Part shown: one piece after another, positions 1 to 12,300 of the stretch
How the letters are laid out: each line of letters opens with the position of its first letter
Numbering within the stretch: the first letter of the stretch is position 1
Assembly (NCBI RefSeq): GCF_051014445.1
Contig: NC_135137.1
Span: 23,499,501-23,563,500 of the forward strand
Source of the DNA: Colletes latitarsis
Taxonomy: Eukaryota > Arthropoda > Insecta > Hymenoptera > Colletidae
Length of the DNA: 64,000 nt
Reading direction: 5' to 3'
The notes under the pieces: generated by a model
The model's input: only the letters and a program-made list of their open reading frames with translations
What the model was told of the DNA's origin: nothing
Databases searched by the model: none
Translations under genes and position numbers: made by a program

Positions 1-843
1 GAGGGAGCAGTGTTTTTTACGGTTTGAAGATGCATCGTTGCAGCAACGTGAAGATTGTTCCGCAACCATATGAAGCTGCTTCTTCAAACGAGCAGAGGCG
101 AGGATCTGTTCCTTCCAGCTGCCAAGAGGAACCGGCAACTATTTGAAAAAGAGAATTATGAAAAATCTCGAAGAGAACGGACGCGTTATTAAACCTGTAC
201 AAATAAAGTTCTAAGTTTTATTGATGTTAATGAGTGCTGTGAGAAACACTTCTCCCCGACGCAACAATATGTACTTTTGAGCATCAATTTCAGAAAGGTG
301 AGTACTAATACGTGTGTTACCCTCCTTAATTGTGACCTTTGAGAAGAAACTGATGTGTGTAAAATTTTAACATGATCGAACATCGAGAATCCGTGCCGTA
401 TTCGAGTTAAAGTTTAACAATTGTCATAATTTTATGTTGATTTTAATATAAATATATTTTGCTGTTTTAAATGTAATAATGAATATTTTTCAATGTAAAC
501 GTAATGTTTTACATGTATAATAGTCACGTCTGTATACTATTTTTAAAGATTTAGATATACAAAACCTTTAAATTGTTTCATGAAAATATTATATAATGCA
601 CTAAGCCAGTTTAAACAGGCGTCATAGTCTAGAATGTATTTCACAGATATTTTCTTATATAGATGTAAAAAATGAAGGTGATAAGTAGATATTATTTAAA
701 CTTAACTTGTAAATATATTTATAATAAAGAATAAGGGGAACTTGCTATAAATAATGCATATTTTTTAAATAATGTCATTTATTAAAATACATTTGTTCAC
801 ATCGAGATATTATTATTATCTTCGTCTTTTGTTACTTTTGTTA
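1..843. other. AT-rich stretch without a recognisable gene
   Basis: Mostly AT-rich DNA with short frames only. The first 210 bases are richer in GC and hold a short plus-strand frame starting near 29 that resembles no family I know. A weak donor-like GTGAGT occurs near 300. I see no promoter, RNA gene or repeat end. Confidence 0.4.
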
Positions 844-1106
844 CTATTCTGTAATCAACTTCACGCTTCGTTCTACAGAGTCATTAATTAATTTTAAATT
901 TTGTATTGTTTCTACTGCACTTTTGTACGTATCATTAGTTTGCCAATTTGAAGGATTTTTTTGTAAAAAGTCAGTATTTATCTGAAATCTAGTAAAAATT
1001 CACAACTTTCAGATGAAATGTAATTTTCTCTATTAATATCATCACGATTTTCTATATGTTTCAAAATAAGTTTTTTGATCGAGGTTTCTGTTTGAATGCT
1101 ATATAC
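844..1106 (-). pseudogene. C-terminal fragment of a repeat-associated arthropod protein
   Basis: Read on the minus strand, this gives a frame with Q-I-N-T-D-F-L-Q-K-N, then a block with NDSVERSVKLI, ending in a stop at 844-846. A second open stretch directly upstream (about 1106 down to 975) carries ISSESCEFLLDF and joins only with a frameshift. From memory these blocks resemble the C-terminal part of multi-copy, uncharacterised arthropod proteins that behave like transposon products; I could not check this. It is broken and probably belongs with the fragment at 2540-2990 on the same strand, the two being split by LTR-like DNA. Function unknown. Confidence 0.45.
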
Positions 1107-1239
1107 ATTTTTAATCATAATCACACATTTCATTCACACAATGTTAAGGACGTAATGGCGATACAATAGTCGCCACATAAATATTCGACTATAATGCTCT
1201 CGTTAATTTCTTTATATGTATAAAATGGTTTTAAGAACT

Positions 1240-1460
1240 TCAAACCCCGATGTGAAGCTTTTGCAGCAATTGATTAAATTATGCTTAATATATGTATGCA
1301 TACATTAGCTACAAATATGCATAAATCCTTAATTCCTATAAATTCCTTATTACTTAAGAAAAAATTCCTCGCGAAATAAATATACTTTTTAAATATCAGT
1401 TTCTTTAGTAATCCACTTGGCATAATGGAAAGCTCCAGGAATATAGAAAATATTTTCTTT
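1240..1460. repeat. Dispersed repeat, copy 1
   Basis: Shares a diverged but collinear block with 43855-44055: 'taattcctat' runs followed by a 'catctgacatgatggaaacc / cacttggcataatggaaagc' pair and 'tccaggaata'. Both copies are AT-rich and non-coding. The family is unknown to me. Confidence 0.5.
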
Positions 1461-1559
1461 TATTAATGTTGCAACAAGGAAAACAATCATTAATTCTAGA
1501 AGTTCAATGTCATCGACTTTTAGATGCTACTGCTTAATAATTGTTTAAAGATTTGCATA

Positions 1560-2480
1560 ATGCCGAGCGATTGTCCTCGGCCGCGATTACCGTTAATCCT
1601 GTTAACGTACAATTCGAAGGAGATTATCTCTAATAGGATTTATACAGCAAACAGTGATAGAAAAACGCGTGTATTACTAGTTTTTCTGGCATCGGTAACG
1701 GCTCATTACCTGCGATTCGAGTGTGCTAACGGTGTTGATGACGTCAGTACCGTGAGAGAGTAGTGCGCTAAAAATCAGACGGAGAAAGACTGCCGAAATT
1801 TAGACAGCGCCGCGTAACGACTAATTAGAGTAACGCGGCCGCGTCTTCGGCTGTCAATCCGCGCAGTCCTACGTAGACTTCCAACTAGAGCGGATCGGCT
1901 CCCGGTTACACTCGAACGGAAAGATTTACGAAAGGAAAATTCGAATTGTTTAATATTCAGAACGATTCTGCCTGTATTTGACGGGTGTAAAGAGTAGATG
2001 TTCAGTCTTGTGCGGGTCCACTGATTGACCTCGCACAGCTGAAAATTCGTTAAACTCGAGAAAAGTGTGGAAATAATCCGCCTTTTCCTTGACAAACGGA
2101 TCAGTTTAGATTCGGTCAAGTACGCCCCGGAATCTTGTATGGGATTTCCCAAATCGAGATTCCACGACATCAGTCCTGCGGCAAAAGATCGAGAAAATAC
2201 ATCAGTAGGGTGTCGATATCCTGTGGAGTGATCGAGAACATACACCAGTAAGGTGTTCGATCCCTCCGTGCAGAATTGAGCGGTCGTCTCGATCGTATAA
2301 ACAATTGAGACCCAAAAAAGTTGGCAAAATTACGCTTCAATTTTCTTAATAAAAATTTTTTTATTTTTGTAATAAAAGGTCGGCGTAGAAAGTCGACGAA
2401 AAGAAAACCAGACGCCCGTAATAATTTTCCCTGAAAACTCCTGTACCTCTATCCGGACCACGTCGTTAGAAGCATCAACT
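1560..2480 (+). repeat. Probable solo LTR of a BEL-type element
   Basis: GC-richer than its flanks. Its last 110 bases repeat the layout of the 3' end of the intact BEL LTR at 9060-9219: an AATAAA-like signal, a GTCGGC/GTCGAC hairpin, 'gaaaagaaaacc' nearby, then an 'atccggacc' motif followed by 'cgttaga'. It splits two pieces of a repeat-associated protein. Exact ends and target duplication could not be fixed, so class and boundaries are tentative. Confidence 0.35.
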
Positions 2481-2539
2481 TTTTAACAATAATATTTAAG
2501 TAAAAGTTCTATATTTCTTCTATAGTCATCAATTTTTCA

Positions 2540-2990
2540 CGCACACAAATATCTCCTACACTTGATTTATAATTACATTTATCAATTGCAGGCTGATCTT
2601 TTAGAAATGTTTTAAACAATTAAATTCTAAGTGCTGATGATTGTGACATATTTTCAAATTTAGTAATAATATAAATACATTTCAAATTAGAAATATATTC
2701 GGCAAATATATACCTTCCATTTCTGTCATCGCATAAAATTGTTACTTCTGTGATTTTCGGTGACTTTCCTCTTTCTTCTCGAATATCTTTTCGATGCACC
2801 TTTCTTATTCAATTCCTGTTTGCAACGATCATTGAATCTTAGTCTTTCTTTTTTCCCTTGACTTAAAAAAAAAGTCTATTCTCTTCAATTTTGATTAAGC
2901 TTAACACATCTTGGTGGATAATATCAAAAAGGTCGTCCAGTGATTCATGAAATTCCTTTTCTTTTTTTGCCACTTTTGATACAGTTTTAT
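2540..2990 (-). pseudogene. N-terminal fragment of a repeat-associated arthropod protein
   Basis: The minus strand from 2990 encodes a clear block, KEKEFHESLDDLFDI followed by LSLIKIEENRLFF, then hits a frameshift in a run of nine T. A basic stretch (KRYSRRKRK) and a further short frame follow. The ESLDxLFDI...LIKIEE pattern is one I associate with uncharacterised multi-copy arthropod proteins, the same group as the fragment at 844-1106. Multiple stops and shifts make it a pseudogene. What the protein does is not known to me. Confidence 0.45.
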
Positions 2991-3416
2991 AAATTTTTTA
3001 ATACTATTATTTGTTTGCTTTTGAGAGATGCATACGTTCTTCAAAAGACTTCAACTTTCTTTATTGCAATCACGGCACTTAATTAAAGGTTCCATTTTAC
3101 TTTTCGTAAATTATAAAATTTCAAAACTTGTCCATTACTAAGAAGTTTTGTTTCAATAATTTAATTTTCGTAATAATTTAATAGATATATTTTATTAATA
3201 CTTGTAGTTTTTATTTTTTCGATATAAATCCACTATTTGAACACTATTCTACGAAATGTACACATCGAACATTGAACACTAATTACATCAGAACCGCTTT
3301 CTGCTACCAGGGATGGCCAGGTAAATCGTATTTTATAAACGTGTGTATTTTTTTCTATGGGGAAGACTACGACATAATGGCACAACCCGGTAACCATAGT
3401 TCCATCTTGTATACTT

Positions 3417-4260
3417 TGTTACGAGCGCGAGCGCGAGATCCTGGATTCGGTCGAGGGCAGTACTCGACCGGTGGTTTTAGGTATGGTTAGGAAAGAGACA
3501 GGAGTTCCGGACGAACCAGGGGCTCTAAACCCTGGGAGCCGTAGGAGTAGGTTACGTGGACGAACCAGGGGCTCTATACCCTGGGAGCCACGGGGTTAAA
3601 TTTATAAGGAGAAATGTATGGTTTCACGGACGAACCAGGGGCTCTATACCCTGGGAGCCGCTAGAAAGGAGTGGACGAACCAGGGGCTTTATACCCTGGG
3701 AGCCACGTAGGTTTTTAGGAAATTTTAGGATCTTTGCTCTATCGTAATGGTACACCTCGAGCGGTAAAGGTGTACCGGGTCCGTGAGATACTCCCCCGTC
3801 TTTCCGTTAATATGGTTCAGGGTTGTATTGATTGAATAATGCAAATCAGTGTGACTACTTGTATATATTATGTTCGGTGCTCAAGTACAAAAGGTGTATT
3901 AACAAAAACCAGTACTATCGCTAGGTTGCCTCGACGGCGAGAGTTTCAAATCGGCTTTTACGCGGCGCGTTCGCGGGAGCTACTACTCGGTTTGGACGAT
4001 TGAAAACTCACGATTTAAACCACTAAGGTAAGATGTTGCTTGAAGGGGATTACAGCCCGATCTTGCTTCGAGTATCAAAATAACGTCGTGGCGAGAGTTT
4101 TATGAAAACTAAGCTCCCCGAGTAGGAAAATGCGGCCCTTATATACTGGAAAATTACTGGGTACAGTGGCGGGGCATTACCATATAAGGCAATGAAACTG
4201 GGCCGGGTGTGCACATACGGCATGAGTCAACCCCGTTCGAGGGGTTGTGCGCTAGATAAA
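3417..4260. other. GC-rich island, possible LTR remnant
   Basis: Clearly richer in GC than both flanks. It opens with TGTTACGAGC, typical of LTR starts, contains the four hairpin repeats at 3509-3704 and runs to about 4260. On the minus strand a 'gtatataagggc' sequence near 4145 could be a TATA box. No coding frame of note and no matching second end were found, so its identity stays open. Confidence 0.35.
3509..3704. repeat. Four copies of a 32-bp hairpin repeat
   Basis: Near-identical 32-bp units start at 3509, 3558, 3628 and 3673. Each runs from GGACGAACC to GGGAGCC and holds the inverted pair CCAGGG / CCCTGG around a short AT-containing loop. Spacers (17, 38 and 13 bp) differ in sequence, so this is not a simple tandem array. 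Units differ by only one base each. Confidence 0.85.
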
Positions 4261-5216
4261 TTAAATGTATTATTGACGTAAAATATTATACTGTATTATA
4301 AGAAGTATCAATATTTCCTCTGCATTATGCGTTTGATGAATTTCGAGGCACAATTTCTCACGTTTCCAACATTATCAATTCAAATAACAAGGAATGCGAG
4401 TAGGTACATATTTGCTAACGGTGAATATTGCAATTATTTTTAAATTCTAATCTGTGATAGTATCAAGAGTGTTATTTTTTAATATTTTGTTTATATTTCT
4501 TTTATCATGTGTACTTAAACGAGTGAAAGAAGAGAACAAAATTATGATTAATTGAAGAAAGATGTTCCTTTGTGAATTTTTCACTCAATTATGTACGCAC
4601 ATTTTATGAAAGCAGTTATTCTTTGCGCAAAGAAATAATGATTTACTAAAAAACTATCTTGACAGCCCAGATTGTTCTATTAATTCTATTAATTCGAAAC
4701 TAAAAATTAGCATAGTTTTTTGTTTAATTATAAGTATAGTACAAAGACGAAGAAATATACAAAATTTTTGAAATGATAACAATCTAAAGAAAAATAGTGA
4801 GCTTTGACAAAAAAAGTGATGCATTTATAAAAATAGAAATTTAATAATTAATTTAATCACATTATGAGCTTTATTAAATACGAGTACAGGTATCAACAAA
4901 TCAACTGATTGTGAATCATGTTTTCAATGATCTAACAAGCATTTACTCTGCGTGTGATTATCTTTCAATTTCATAACTTCGCTAGTTTTTAATATTGCAG
5001 TTTAATTATATAAAATCATGTTTTTAACACATAAAACTTAAGGAAAGTGTATGAAAAAATTATTTTTGTGTTAAATATTTAATGTAGATTTCTCCCTTAA
5101 TGCAATGTTTATATTTTACTTTTGCTTATTAGCTTTCGCGCGTCTGTATATAAAATATATAACATTATTTCGTGCTTTGAAAAACTAAGTTGTGTAATAA
5201 TACGACGCCTACAATT
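4261..5216. other. AT-rich stretch, nothing recognised
   Basis: No coding frame, repeat end or RNA gene seen. Confidence 0.5.
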
Positions 5217-5770
5217 GTCACCGAACGTTCGCGAAATCGGTTGTCATCTCAAAAGTTTGATTAGCACCAATCAATAATCGGACTGGCTGCAAATCGAAAC
5301 TTCTAGAAGCATTTTCGTTATGGAAAATAAGAATCGCAGCCAATCAATATGTTTGTCCATTGATAATCAAAGTTTTTAGAAACTTTCCTCCATGGAAACA
5401 AACAGGAACTGCGACCGATCGATAGACCGGTTGACAGTAATCGAAGCTTCGCAAAATCGCTAATGAACGACCACGCGTTTATTAGGCCCGTTCGCGATTA
5501 GCAGCGAACTCCCTATAAATAGCAAGTAGTGACGACTACTCGATCACTATACTGTTATATCTGCCAGATTGAAGACGTGAGTGACGTTTGTTCACCGATC
5601 AGGAGTGTACGGTTGAAATAAACCGGACGCCTGTTTGTAAATTCTTGCGTCAAAGGTGTAAAAATCTGGCAGAGCAATTCTACGATTTCTTGTATCCTTT
5701 ATCCTGTTATCCGCATGGGTTCAATTAATTCGTTACTAACCGGTCGGAATTAACAAGGAAAGTTGAAACA
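5217..5770 (+). repeat. LTR-like repeat, copy A
   Basis: Has the parts of a retroelement LTR in order: repeated GC-rich upstream motifs, a TATA box (CTATAAATAGCAAG near 5512) and an AATAAA signal (GAAATAAACCGGACG near 5616). Its 3' half is homologous to 19377-19495, sharing 'ttgaaataaaccggacg', 'attcgttacta' and 'tgcctgta'. Ends are not defined because homology runs past the expected CA. Confidence 0.5.
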
Positions 5771-6690
5771 TGCCTGTACTTTTGCATAAATATATCTAAC
5801 AAAATATATCTCCATTTGTATTCTTAAAATACTTGTCCAAAAATATTATTCTGCGAGTTCCTCGAAATCCTGTTCCCACAGTTGTCGTTTAAACTTTTTA
5901 GAATCGTATTCATGTATTCAATTTCATAAGCTTTCAAAGTATTTCTGTTATGGAAACATATTTTAAACTATCCATAGTGTAAACATTAATTTAATGTTGT
6001 ACGAGTAGAAGCCGCAGTAAATTGTTCGTTAAAATCGAACAATACGATAACGCTGTAGGTAAACAAAGTTCATTGAGTATTGTTAACCTCGGTTAACCAT
6101 CGAAACCATTAATGATTAATAGTTGTATGAAAATGGAAAGCAATCGCATTCATTTTTTCTAAACGATCTCTTCAATTTTTATCAATAAACTTCATCAACA
6201 TTTATTTTTGAATTTATAAAACATTCTGTACATATGTCGTTTATGATTTTAACGAATTTACGTAACGTATTCACTGATAATTTACCGGAGAAGCGATTCC
6301 ACCTGTAAGCTATTTCATAAAACTGGCAAACTTATACATAATATCGCCATTTTTCACGAAATATTGATTAAACCCGAAAAATTCATGCCCCGAAATACCA
6401 TTCATATGTTTATCGTTTATATAGGTTTTTTAAGTTTAGTTTAAGCTCTCTACGATGACGTTAAAGCATACAACATATTAAAAATCCTCGATAGACGAAC
6501 AATCGGTGGTTGATCACGATTTTATCGAATTCCTATCGCGGAGTAAATAATAAAATTAGTTTCCCGTATCGGAAAAATTTTGTAATTATGTAATAGTGTT
6601 TTTTTTTAAGCTAGCAATAACTTCTTTGCAATATTTCTTTGCGGAATTTTCATAAGAAATTTGTTAATATCGATGCAAAATGAGATTCCG
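5771..6690. other. AT-rich stretch between two LTR-like repeats
   Basis: No coding frame. It lies between copy A and the interrupted copy B, so it could be what is left of a short, non-coding internal region; that is inference only. Confidence 0.3.
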
Positions 6691-6699
6691 AATTTTACT

Positions 6700-7051
6700 A
6701 TGAAAAATCATTTTGTAATGAGACGAAATATAGGGACGATCAAAATTCCTCGAAGTTGGTCGCCGAGCAGAAAATAAGAATTGCGTACGATGAATAGCTC
6801 GCTAAGCAGCAATCGAAGCTATTCGAAGTTTCTAGAAACTGGAAATGTGCGTCCATGTGCGCATGTTGATAGTATACGCGTGTCAGCAACGATTAAAGCT
6901 GCGTCTGTGAGAAAGGACGATGTAAAAACCCCAGCCATTTATAGGGTGAGAGTGCACGAAATATTGCTATTGGATGACCGACAACCTAGAAGAGGGCAGG
7001 GGTTAGGTCTGGTCGTCTCTTTGAAATCATAAGAGAAGACAGTTGAATTAA
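6700..7051 (+). repeat. LTR-like repeat, copy B, left part
   Basis: Contains 'gcagaaaataagaatt' and 'gaagtttctagaaact' motifs like those upstream of the TATA box in copy A. It stops at TTAA (7048-7051), where the Harbinger element begins; the right part resumes at 19238. Confidence 0.4.
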
Positions 7052-7110
7052 GGGTCCATTTAAACACATCCGTATTGTATCCTTTCCGTGTCCGAATCGA
7101 GCCCGAGCGG
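7052..7110 (+). repeat. Harbinger left TIR
   Basis: Starts GGGTCC and pairs with the reverse complement of 19178-19237, with about 70-75 percent identity by eye. Confidence 0.7.
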
Positions 7111-7207
7111 TAAAGCGTCACTATTCATATACAACCAGACAACGTCCGTGATGTGATCGAAAAAATGAATTAATTTGAAATCAGACATTGTAGTGGACAC
7201 AGAAAAC

Positions 7208-7508
7208 ATGCAGTTACCAATTCAGCATTTGACTTTAATGGCAATACTTTTTGACGAAGAAGAAGAAAATAATGGAAGAAAAAACGTTTTAGCGTACATC
7301 CCTTATGGCGAAACCGTGAAATGAAAGGGGAATTTAATATTTATGAGCAATTAGTAGATCACGAAGAAAAATTTCACCAATATTTTAGGATGACAGAGCA
7401 CACATTTAATGTTTTGCTTGATAAAATTAAACAACAGATATCCAAACAGTATACGAATTGGAAAATACCTATTTCTGCAAAAGAGCGACTAACTATTCGT
7501 TTACGATA
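7208..7508 (+). pseudogene. PIF/Harbinger transposase, exon 1 (broken)
   Basis: Encodes the N-terminal part of a Harbinger DDE transposase. It begins near ATG 7208 with an acidic run (FDEEEENNG), then SVHPLWRNREMKGEF, followed by DHEEKFHQYFRMTEHTF and a helix ending KERLTIRLR, all typical spacing for the family. The acidic start and SVHP lie in different frames, so one base has been lost in the A-run near 7278-7284. The exon should join exon 2 at 17915 after 'TTACG', but the bases there are ATAAGT where a GTAAGT donor is expected. The intron now contains the whole BEL element plus the antisense MADF exon 2. Non-functional as it stands. Confidence 0.75.
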
Positions 7509-7542
7509 AGTACAGTTTGGCAGTTTTTTTTTCATTAAATTA

Positions 7543-9219
7543 TGTTTAAATATCGCGTTAATTCGACGTATTTTCGAGTAAAATATAATTCGTCACCCGG
7601 TATTGTTTTTCGGCGTACGTAAGACCAGAGGTACCTCGGTCGTCGTGTCCGCTACGCGAAAACAGTACGGGATAGAAAAACAGCCGCTCTCGGGTTTTTT
7701 TCGAGACCTCACGCGATCGATCACGTAACGCTCAATTTCGAAACGAAAGTTTCGACGCGCGTGTCTAGAGAAGGTACGACAATTTTGTATTAGACAAAGA
7801 CGGACTCAAAAAACGTTCACAGCGCCGCTCTACGGAGGTTTCACCCTTCGAGCGAACATTTTGACTGTCCGTGCTCGTCCGTCACTCTTAATCTGGAACC
7901 GGCAGGGAGCACATGGGCATACGACCCCGCTCCTCGGGCATTCCATAGTTCTCGAATAGTTACGAGTCACTCGAACTTTTTCGAATAAATTCTGAACGTG
8001 GAATAGGAAGGACTCCATACGAGAACGGATTGTAAAAACAATCCTTTACCGTGACTCCTTCCGTAACCCGTTCACAATTTAAATTAAAAAATCGTAAACG
8101 AGGAAAGGAATCGAATACGAGGACGGATTGTGAATCAATCTCTTCCCGTGATTCCTTTCGCAACTCGTTGTAATTCGATAAAGATCAGGTCGGGTTTCGA
8201 CCAGATCAAAGCGACTGTAGAATTTCGTGAATTATAATCCGAAATTCCCATTCAGCGGTGGCTATAGTCCACATCAGTCTGACATCAGACACGTATCGCT
8301 GCAATCAGAGGTCGTGTCCGAGGTTTCGAATTTGAATCTCGAACCTCTCGACTATCGAACGGTGCAAACCCACCCTTAGGGGCCTTCGTGGCGTGCATAC
8401 CCTGGGTGGTATTACCGTCCTCCAGTCGGTGTTCGGGACAATACTTGAGTTCCGGCATCCGGCGACCAGCTAGAGCGCTGTTCAATCATCGCCAGTGTGT
8501 ACGGACCCTGTGCGTAGAACCGCTCAGTATAGCGCCGTGGTGTACGCACTATAATTATAAGTCGCTGCATGCGCTGTAAAGGTGCTGCACCACACAGTGC
8601 CCGTACGCATTACGAGGACGATAAACGGCCGAGGAGCAGGTAAATAGTTGGAGCCTTACAACCTCCCTCTGTTAACCTCTCCGGCGACAGTCGAAATTAG
8701 CAGTCGGGAAAAATCGAGATCGATTCTCGTCTCCCAAATCTGCAATCAAACGTTTCCTGGTTTAAAGGGAACGTTCACACATACAGTCCACTAGCTTAGC
8801 TGCGTAACGCGGCGGCCGAGTTCCCCGCTCGCAAGTGCGACAAGCACAACCAAGAGCGCGTGAACCTTAGAACGAGACGGACAACGTGACTCACGTTACT
8901 CGATATTTACGCATAGTCTCGTCTCTTTTGTTTCAGGATAGAGCAACGCGAACCGCCGGAAAGGAGACGGCCCATCGGCGGGGTTTTTTCTGGCCAGACG
9001 CCGGCCAGACGTCTAGGCGGTTAGATTTAAGAGTTTGTGTTTGTGTTCGTCCTGAAAAGAAAACCTGTAAAATAAATAAACGGCTTCGTCGAATTTTCGA
9101 CGAAGCGAAAATAAAACTAACGTGCAATTAATACTGTTCCCACGTCCTTTCCCTCGTGATCCGGACCTCCGTTAGACGAGGCGTTCAATTAAAATATTTG
9201 AAACCTCCCTAATCTAACA
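7543..9219 (+). repeat. BEL/Pao 5' LTR
   Basis: Begins TGTTTAAATA and ends AATCTAACA. It matches 15708-17384 at an offset of 8165. An AATAAATAAA poly(A) signal lies near 9071-9080 beside a CTTCGTCG/CGACGAAG hairpin. Unusually long for a BEL LTR. Confidence 0.95.
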
Positions 9220-9222
9220 TAA

Positions 9223-9239
9223 GGTCCTTCGAGCCGGAT
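9223..9239 (+). other. Primer binding site, tRNA-Tyr
   Basis: GGTCCTTCGAGCCGGAT, 17 bases complementary to the 3' end of insect tRNA-Tyr (acceptor and T-arm). It starts three bases after the LTR; the first T of the usual TGG is replaced by A. Confidence 0.8.
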
Positions 9240-9343
9240 CTAAACGAGGTTTATTGGACCAGGAAAAGGTGCACGATTGTACACGTGTGGAATTACCCAC
9301 GTAAGAGGTTATTTCGAGCGGTTTTATCCTCGAAAATCCAACT

Positions 9344-12300
9344 ATGGCGGTAGCTAAACAAGCCACGTGGTCGGAGCTCGATGATCACATCGATGCCTTG
9401 ACCGAGGGTGCATACCGACTCAATAAGTTGGGCATTAACCTCAAGAAGAAGGGAAAAGCGAGCTACTCGGTACGAGGCCTTGAGGAAAAGCTCGAGTTTG
9501 CCAAAAACTTATGGAGGGAACTCACAGATCGGTACTCGGCTGTACGGAAATTAGTACAGCCAGCGCAAAGGCAGGAATACGAGTTCTTTAAACAGAACGG
9601 TATGGCCACTGCCGAAAACGACTATCACGATTTCGTGGAATTCGTAAGCGCTGAGATAGAACGACTCGCCGGGGATCCAAAACCGGCGACGTCGGAAGCT
9701 CAATGCAGTATACCGATCGAGCTCCCAAAACAAAGATTACCAAAATTCGGAGGGGATCCTCGAGAGTGGGAACACTTCGAGGATCTGTTCACCTCCGGGG
9801 TGATCAATAATGCATGGTTGTCCGATGTACAAAAACTGCATCATTTAAACGCATGCTTAGAAGGACCGGCTCTGGCGACGATTTCGTCTATAGAAATCGT
9901 CGGTCGCAATTTCCCGGAAGCGTGGAAAAAGCTCAAGAGCAAATTCGGTCTCCCACGTCTAGTAACGGGAAAACTACTAGACAAACTTCTGTACATGAAC
10001 CCCATCGATCTAAATGATCTAGCTAGTATGCAGCAGATCACGGTGGATTGCACAGAAGCCCTCGCTGCCCTCCGGAAAAAGGGAACCCCAGAACAGCTGG
10101 TAGAATGGCTACTAGCGCACTGGGCGAAGCAACATTTCACCCCTGAAATGGAGTTGAAATGGCAGAGGACACTAGGCAGCTCGCCCGACTATCCTACGTT
10201 CGAGGACGTAAGGAGGTTCGTGGAACGAGAATCGTGCGCTCTGCTTTCCATGACCGAGGAGCGGCGGAATGCAGCCTTAGGGCTTTCAACCAAAAATGCA
10301 CGAAATACGAAGGCCACTCGGGTTTCCGGTGACGCCTCCAAACACGTGCGCAGCCATAATGCTGTCCTAGACCACATCCGGGCGGAAAAACCCCGGGAAA
10401 CGAGTCACGACAACAGGCAGGTTGGAACTACGTCAACAAAGTCGTGTGGATTCTGTACAGGGCCGCACAAGTTGACGAATTGCGACAACTTCATGCGATT
10501 GACTGCAAAAATGCGCAGTCAATACGTAAAACGTAGTCGGTGGTGCATACAATGCTTGGGCACCACCCATACGGTAATGAAGTGCAAAAGCCCCACGGCG
10601 TGCACGAGGTGCAGCGGAAAACACCATACCCTGCTGCACTTCGAAATATCACGGGAGCCTCAGAATAATCAGCCGGTATCGGAAACCGAGTACGGCGATA
10701 AAGAGGAAAGGCGGTCAGAAGCCCCATCCCGGCGGCCTGGAAAATTCAGGCCAAAAGGAAAAACCTCGCCGAGCGCCAACACACCGAAAGCCACGACGTC
10801 GCACTGTACGACATTCGGTGCACATGTACCGAGGCCCGTGTTGTTGGCTACGGCTCGAGTGCGAGTGTATGGAAAACACGGTGCGTCGCGAATCGCGCGC
10901 GCACTGCTCGATCAAGGTTCGGAAACTTCCTTCATTTCCGCGAGTTTGGTGAATGACCTCAAACTCGCACGAAGGAAAACTCCAGCCACGGTAACGGGCT
11001 TGGGAGGAAAACGAACAGACGCGATCAAATATAGCGTCGGAATGAACCTCAGCGCGAAGGAAGATAGGAAACCGACATGTACGGTCGACGCGTACGTCGT
11101 GCCTCGAATCACGACCTACGCAACGTCGTCCAAAAAAACGCTCGGCTACGAAGCGTTTCGGGACCTACCTCTCGCCGATTCCGACGTCACAGCTGATCAA
11201 AACATTGAGATTTTGATCGGCGCCGACTTATACGCGCAGATTCTGCGTCCGGGATTCCGCCGCGTAACAGCGGAAGGTCCGATAGCCCAAGAGACTGCGT
11301 TCGGCTGGGTAATCTCCGGGCCGATAAGTGCAGCGGGCGCAACCCCGAATACAGTACGGACGTTGCATTGCACCGTACTCGAATCGCTGGATCAAGCGAT
11401 TCGGAAATTCTGGGAATCGGAAGAAATTCCCGCGACGCCACTGCGTACAAAGGCAGAGGAAGAGTGCGAAGCATTCTTCCGAAAAACCGTCGTCCGTAAC
11501 GAGACTGGGAGGTTTCTAGTACGACTCCCCTTCAATTGCCCGAGACCGGAAGAAGCGTTGGGAAATTCATTCCATATCGCGCTCTCCGCTCTCGCAAGGC
11601 TGCGAAGGAAACTAGAAACAAATCCGACCCTGGGTCAAGAATACTCGGAGTTTTTAACCGAGTACGAGTCCCTTGGTCATATGGCTCGTATCGAGCCCAT
11701 CGACCGAACTAGACTCTACATACCCCATAGAGCGGTCGTCCGTACGGACAGTACGACCACGAAACTACGGGTCGTATTCAATGCGACCAGTAGGACGACT
11801 GGAGGTCGCTCCCTAAACGACATCCTACACGTAGGTCCGAAATTACAAAACGATATCACCTCGGTATTAACGAGGTGGCGTGTGTACGAATACGTGTTAG
11901 TGGCCGACATTGAGAAAATGTTTCGACAGATTCTCGTCGCCCCACAGGATCGTCGATTCCAATGCATCGTGTGGTGTGCACCCGAAACCGAACAGCTGCA
12001 AGCGTTCGAACTAAATACCGTCACATACGGAACGGCGTGCGCCCCATACTTATCGATGCGTACCCTTCTCGAATTAAAGGAGCAGGATGGGAGAAAATTT
12101 CCCTTAGCCGCCCCGATTCTCGAGAAGGACATTTACGTCGATGATGTATTCATGGGAGCACCGGACAAACCCTTGCTGGAGGAAATCCGCACGCAAGTGT
12201 GTGACCTTCTGCAAGGAGGTGGGTTTCAGCTGAGAAAGTGGGCTGGAAATTCGCCACAGTTGCTGCGAAACATCCCCCACAGCGCTCACTCCCACGCCGT

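Noticed and set aside
3509..3704. CRISPR-like array
   Set aside because: Only four units, unequal spacers of 13-38 bp, an insect-like genome and no cas genes.
7830..8018. ORFs inside the BEL LTRs (same frames at 15995-16183 and others)
   Set aside because: They recur because the LTRs are copies; they cross regulatory sequence and have no protein features.
11716..12132. 138-codon minus-strand ORF in pol
   Set aside because: Antisense to the reverse transcriptase; no independent support.
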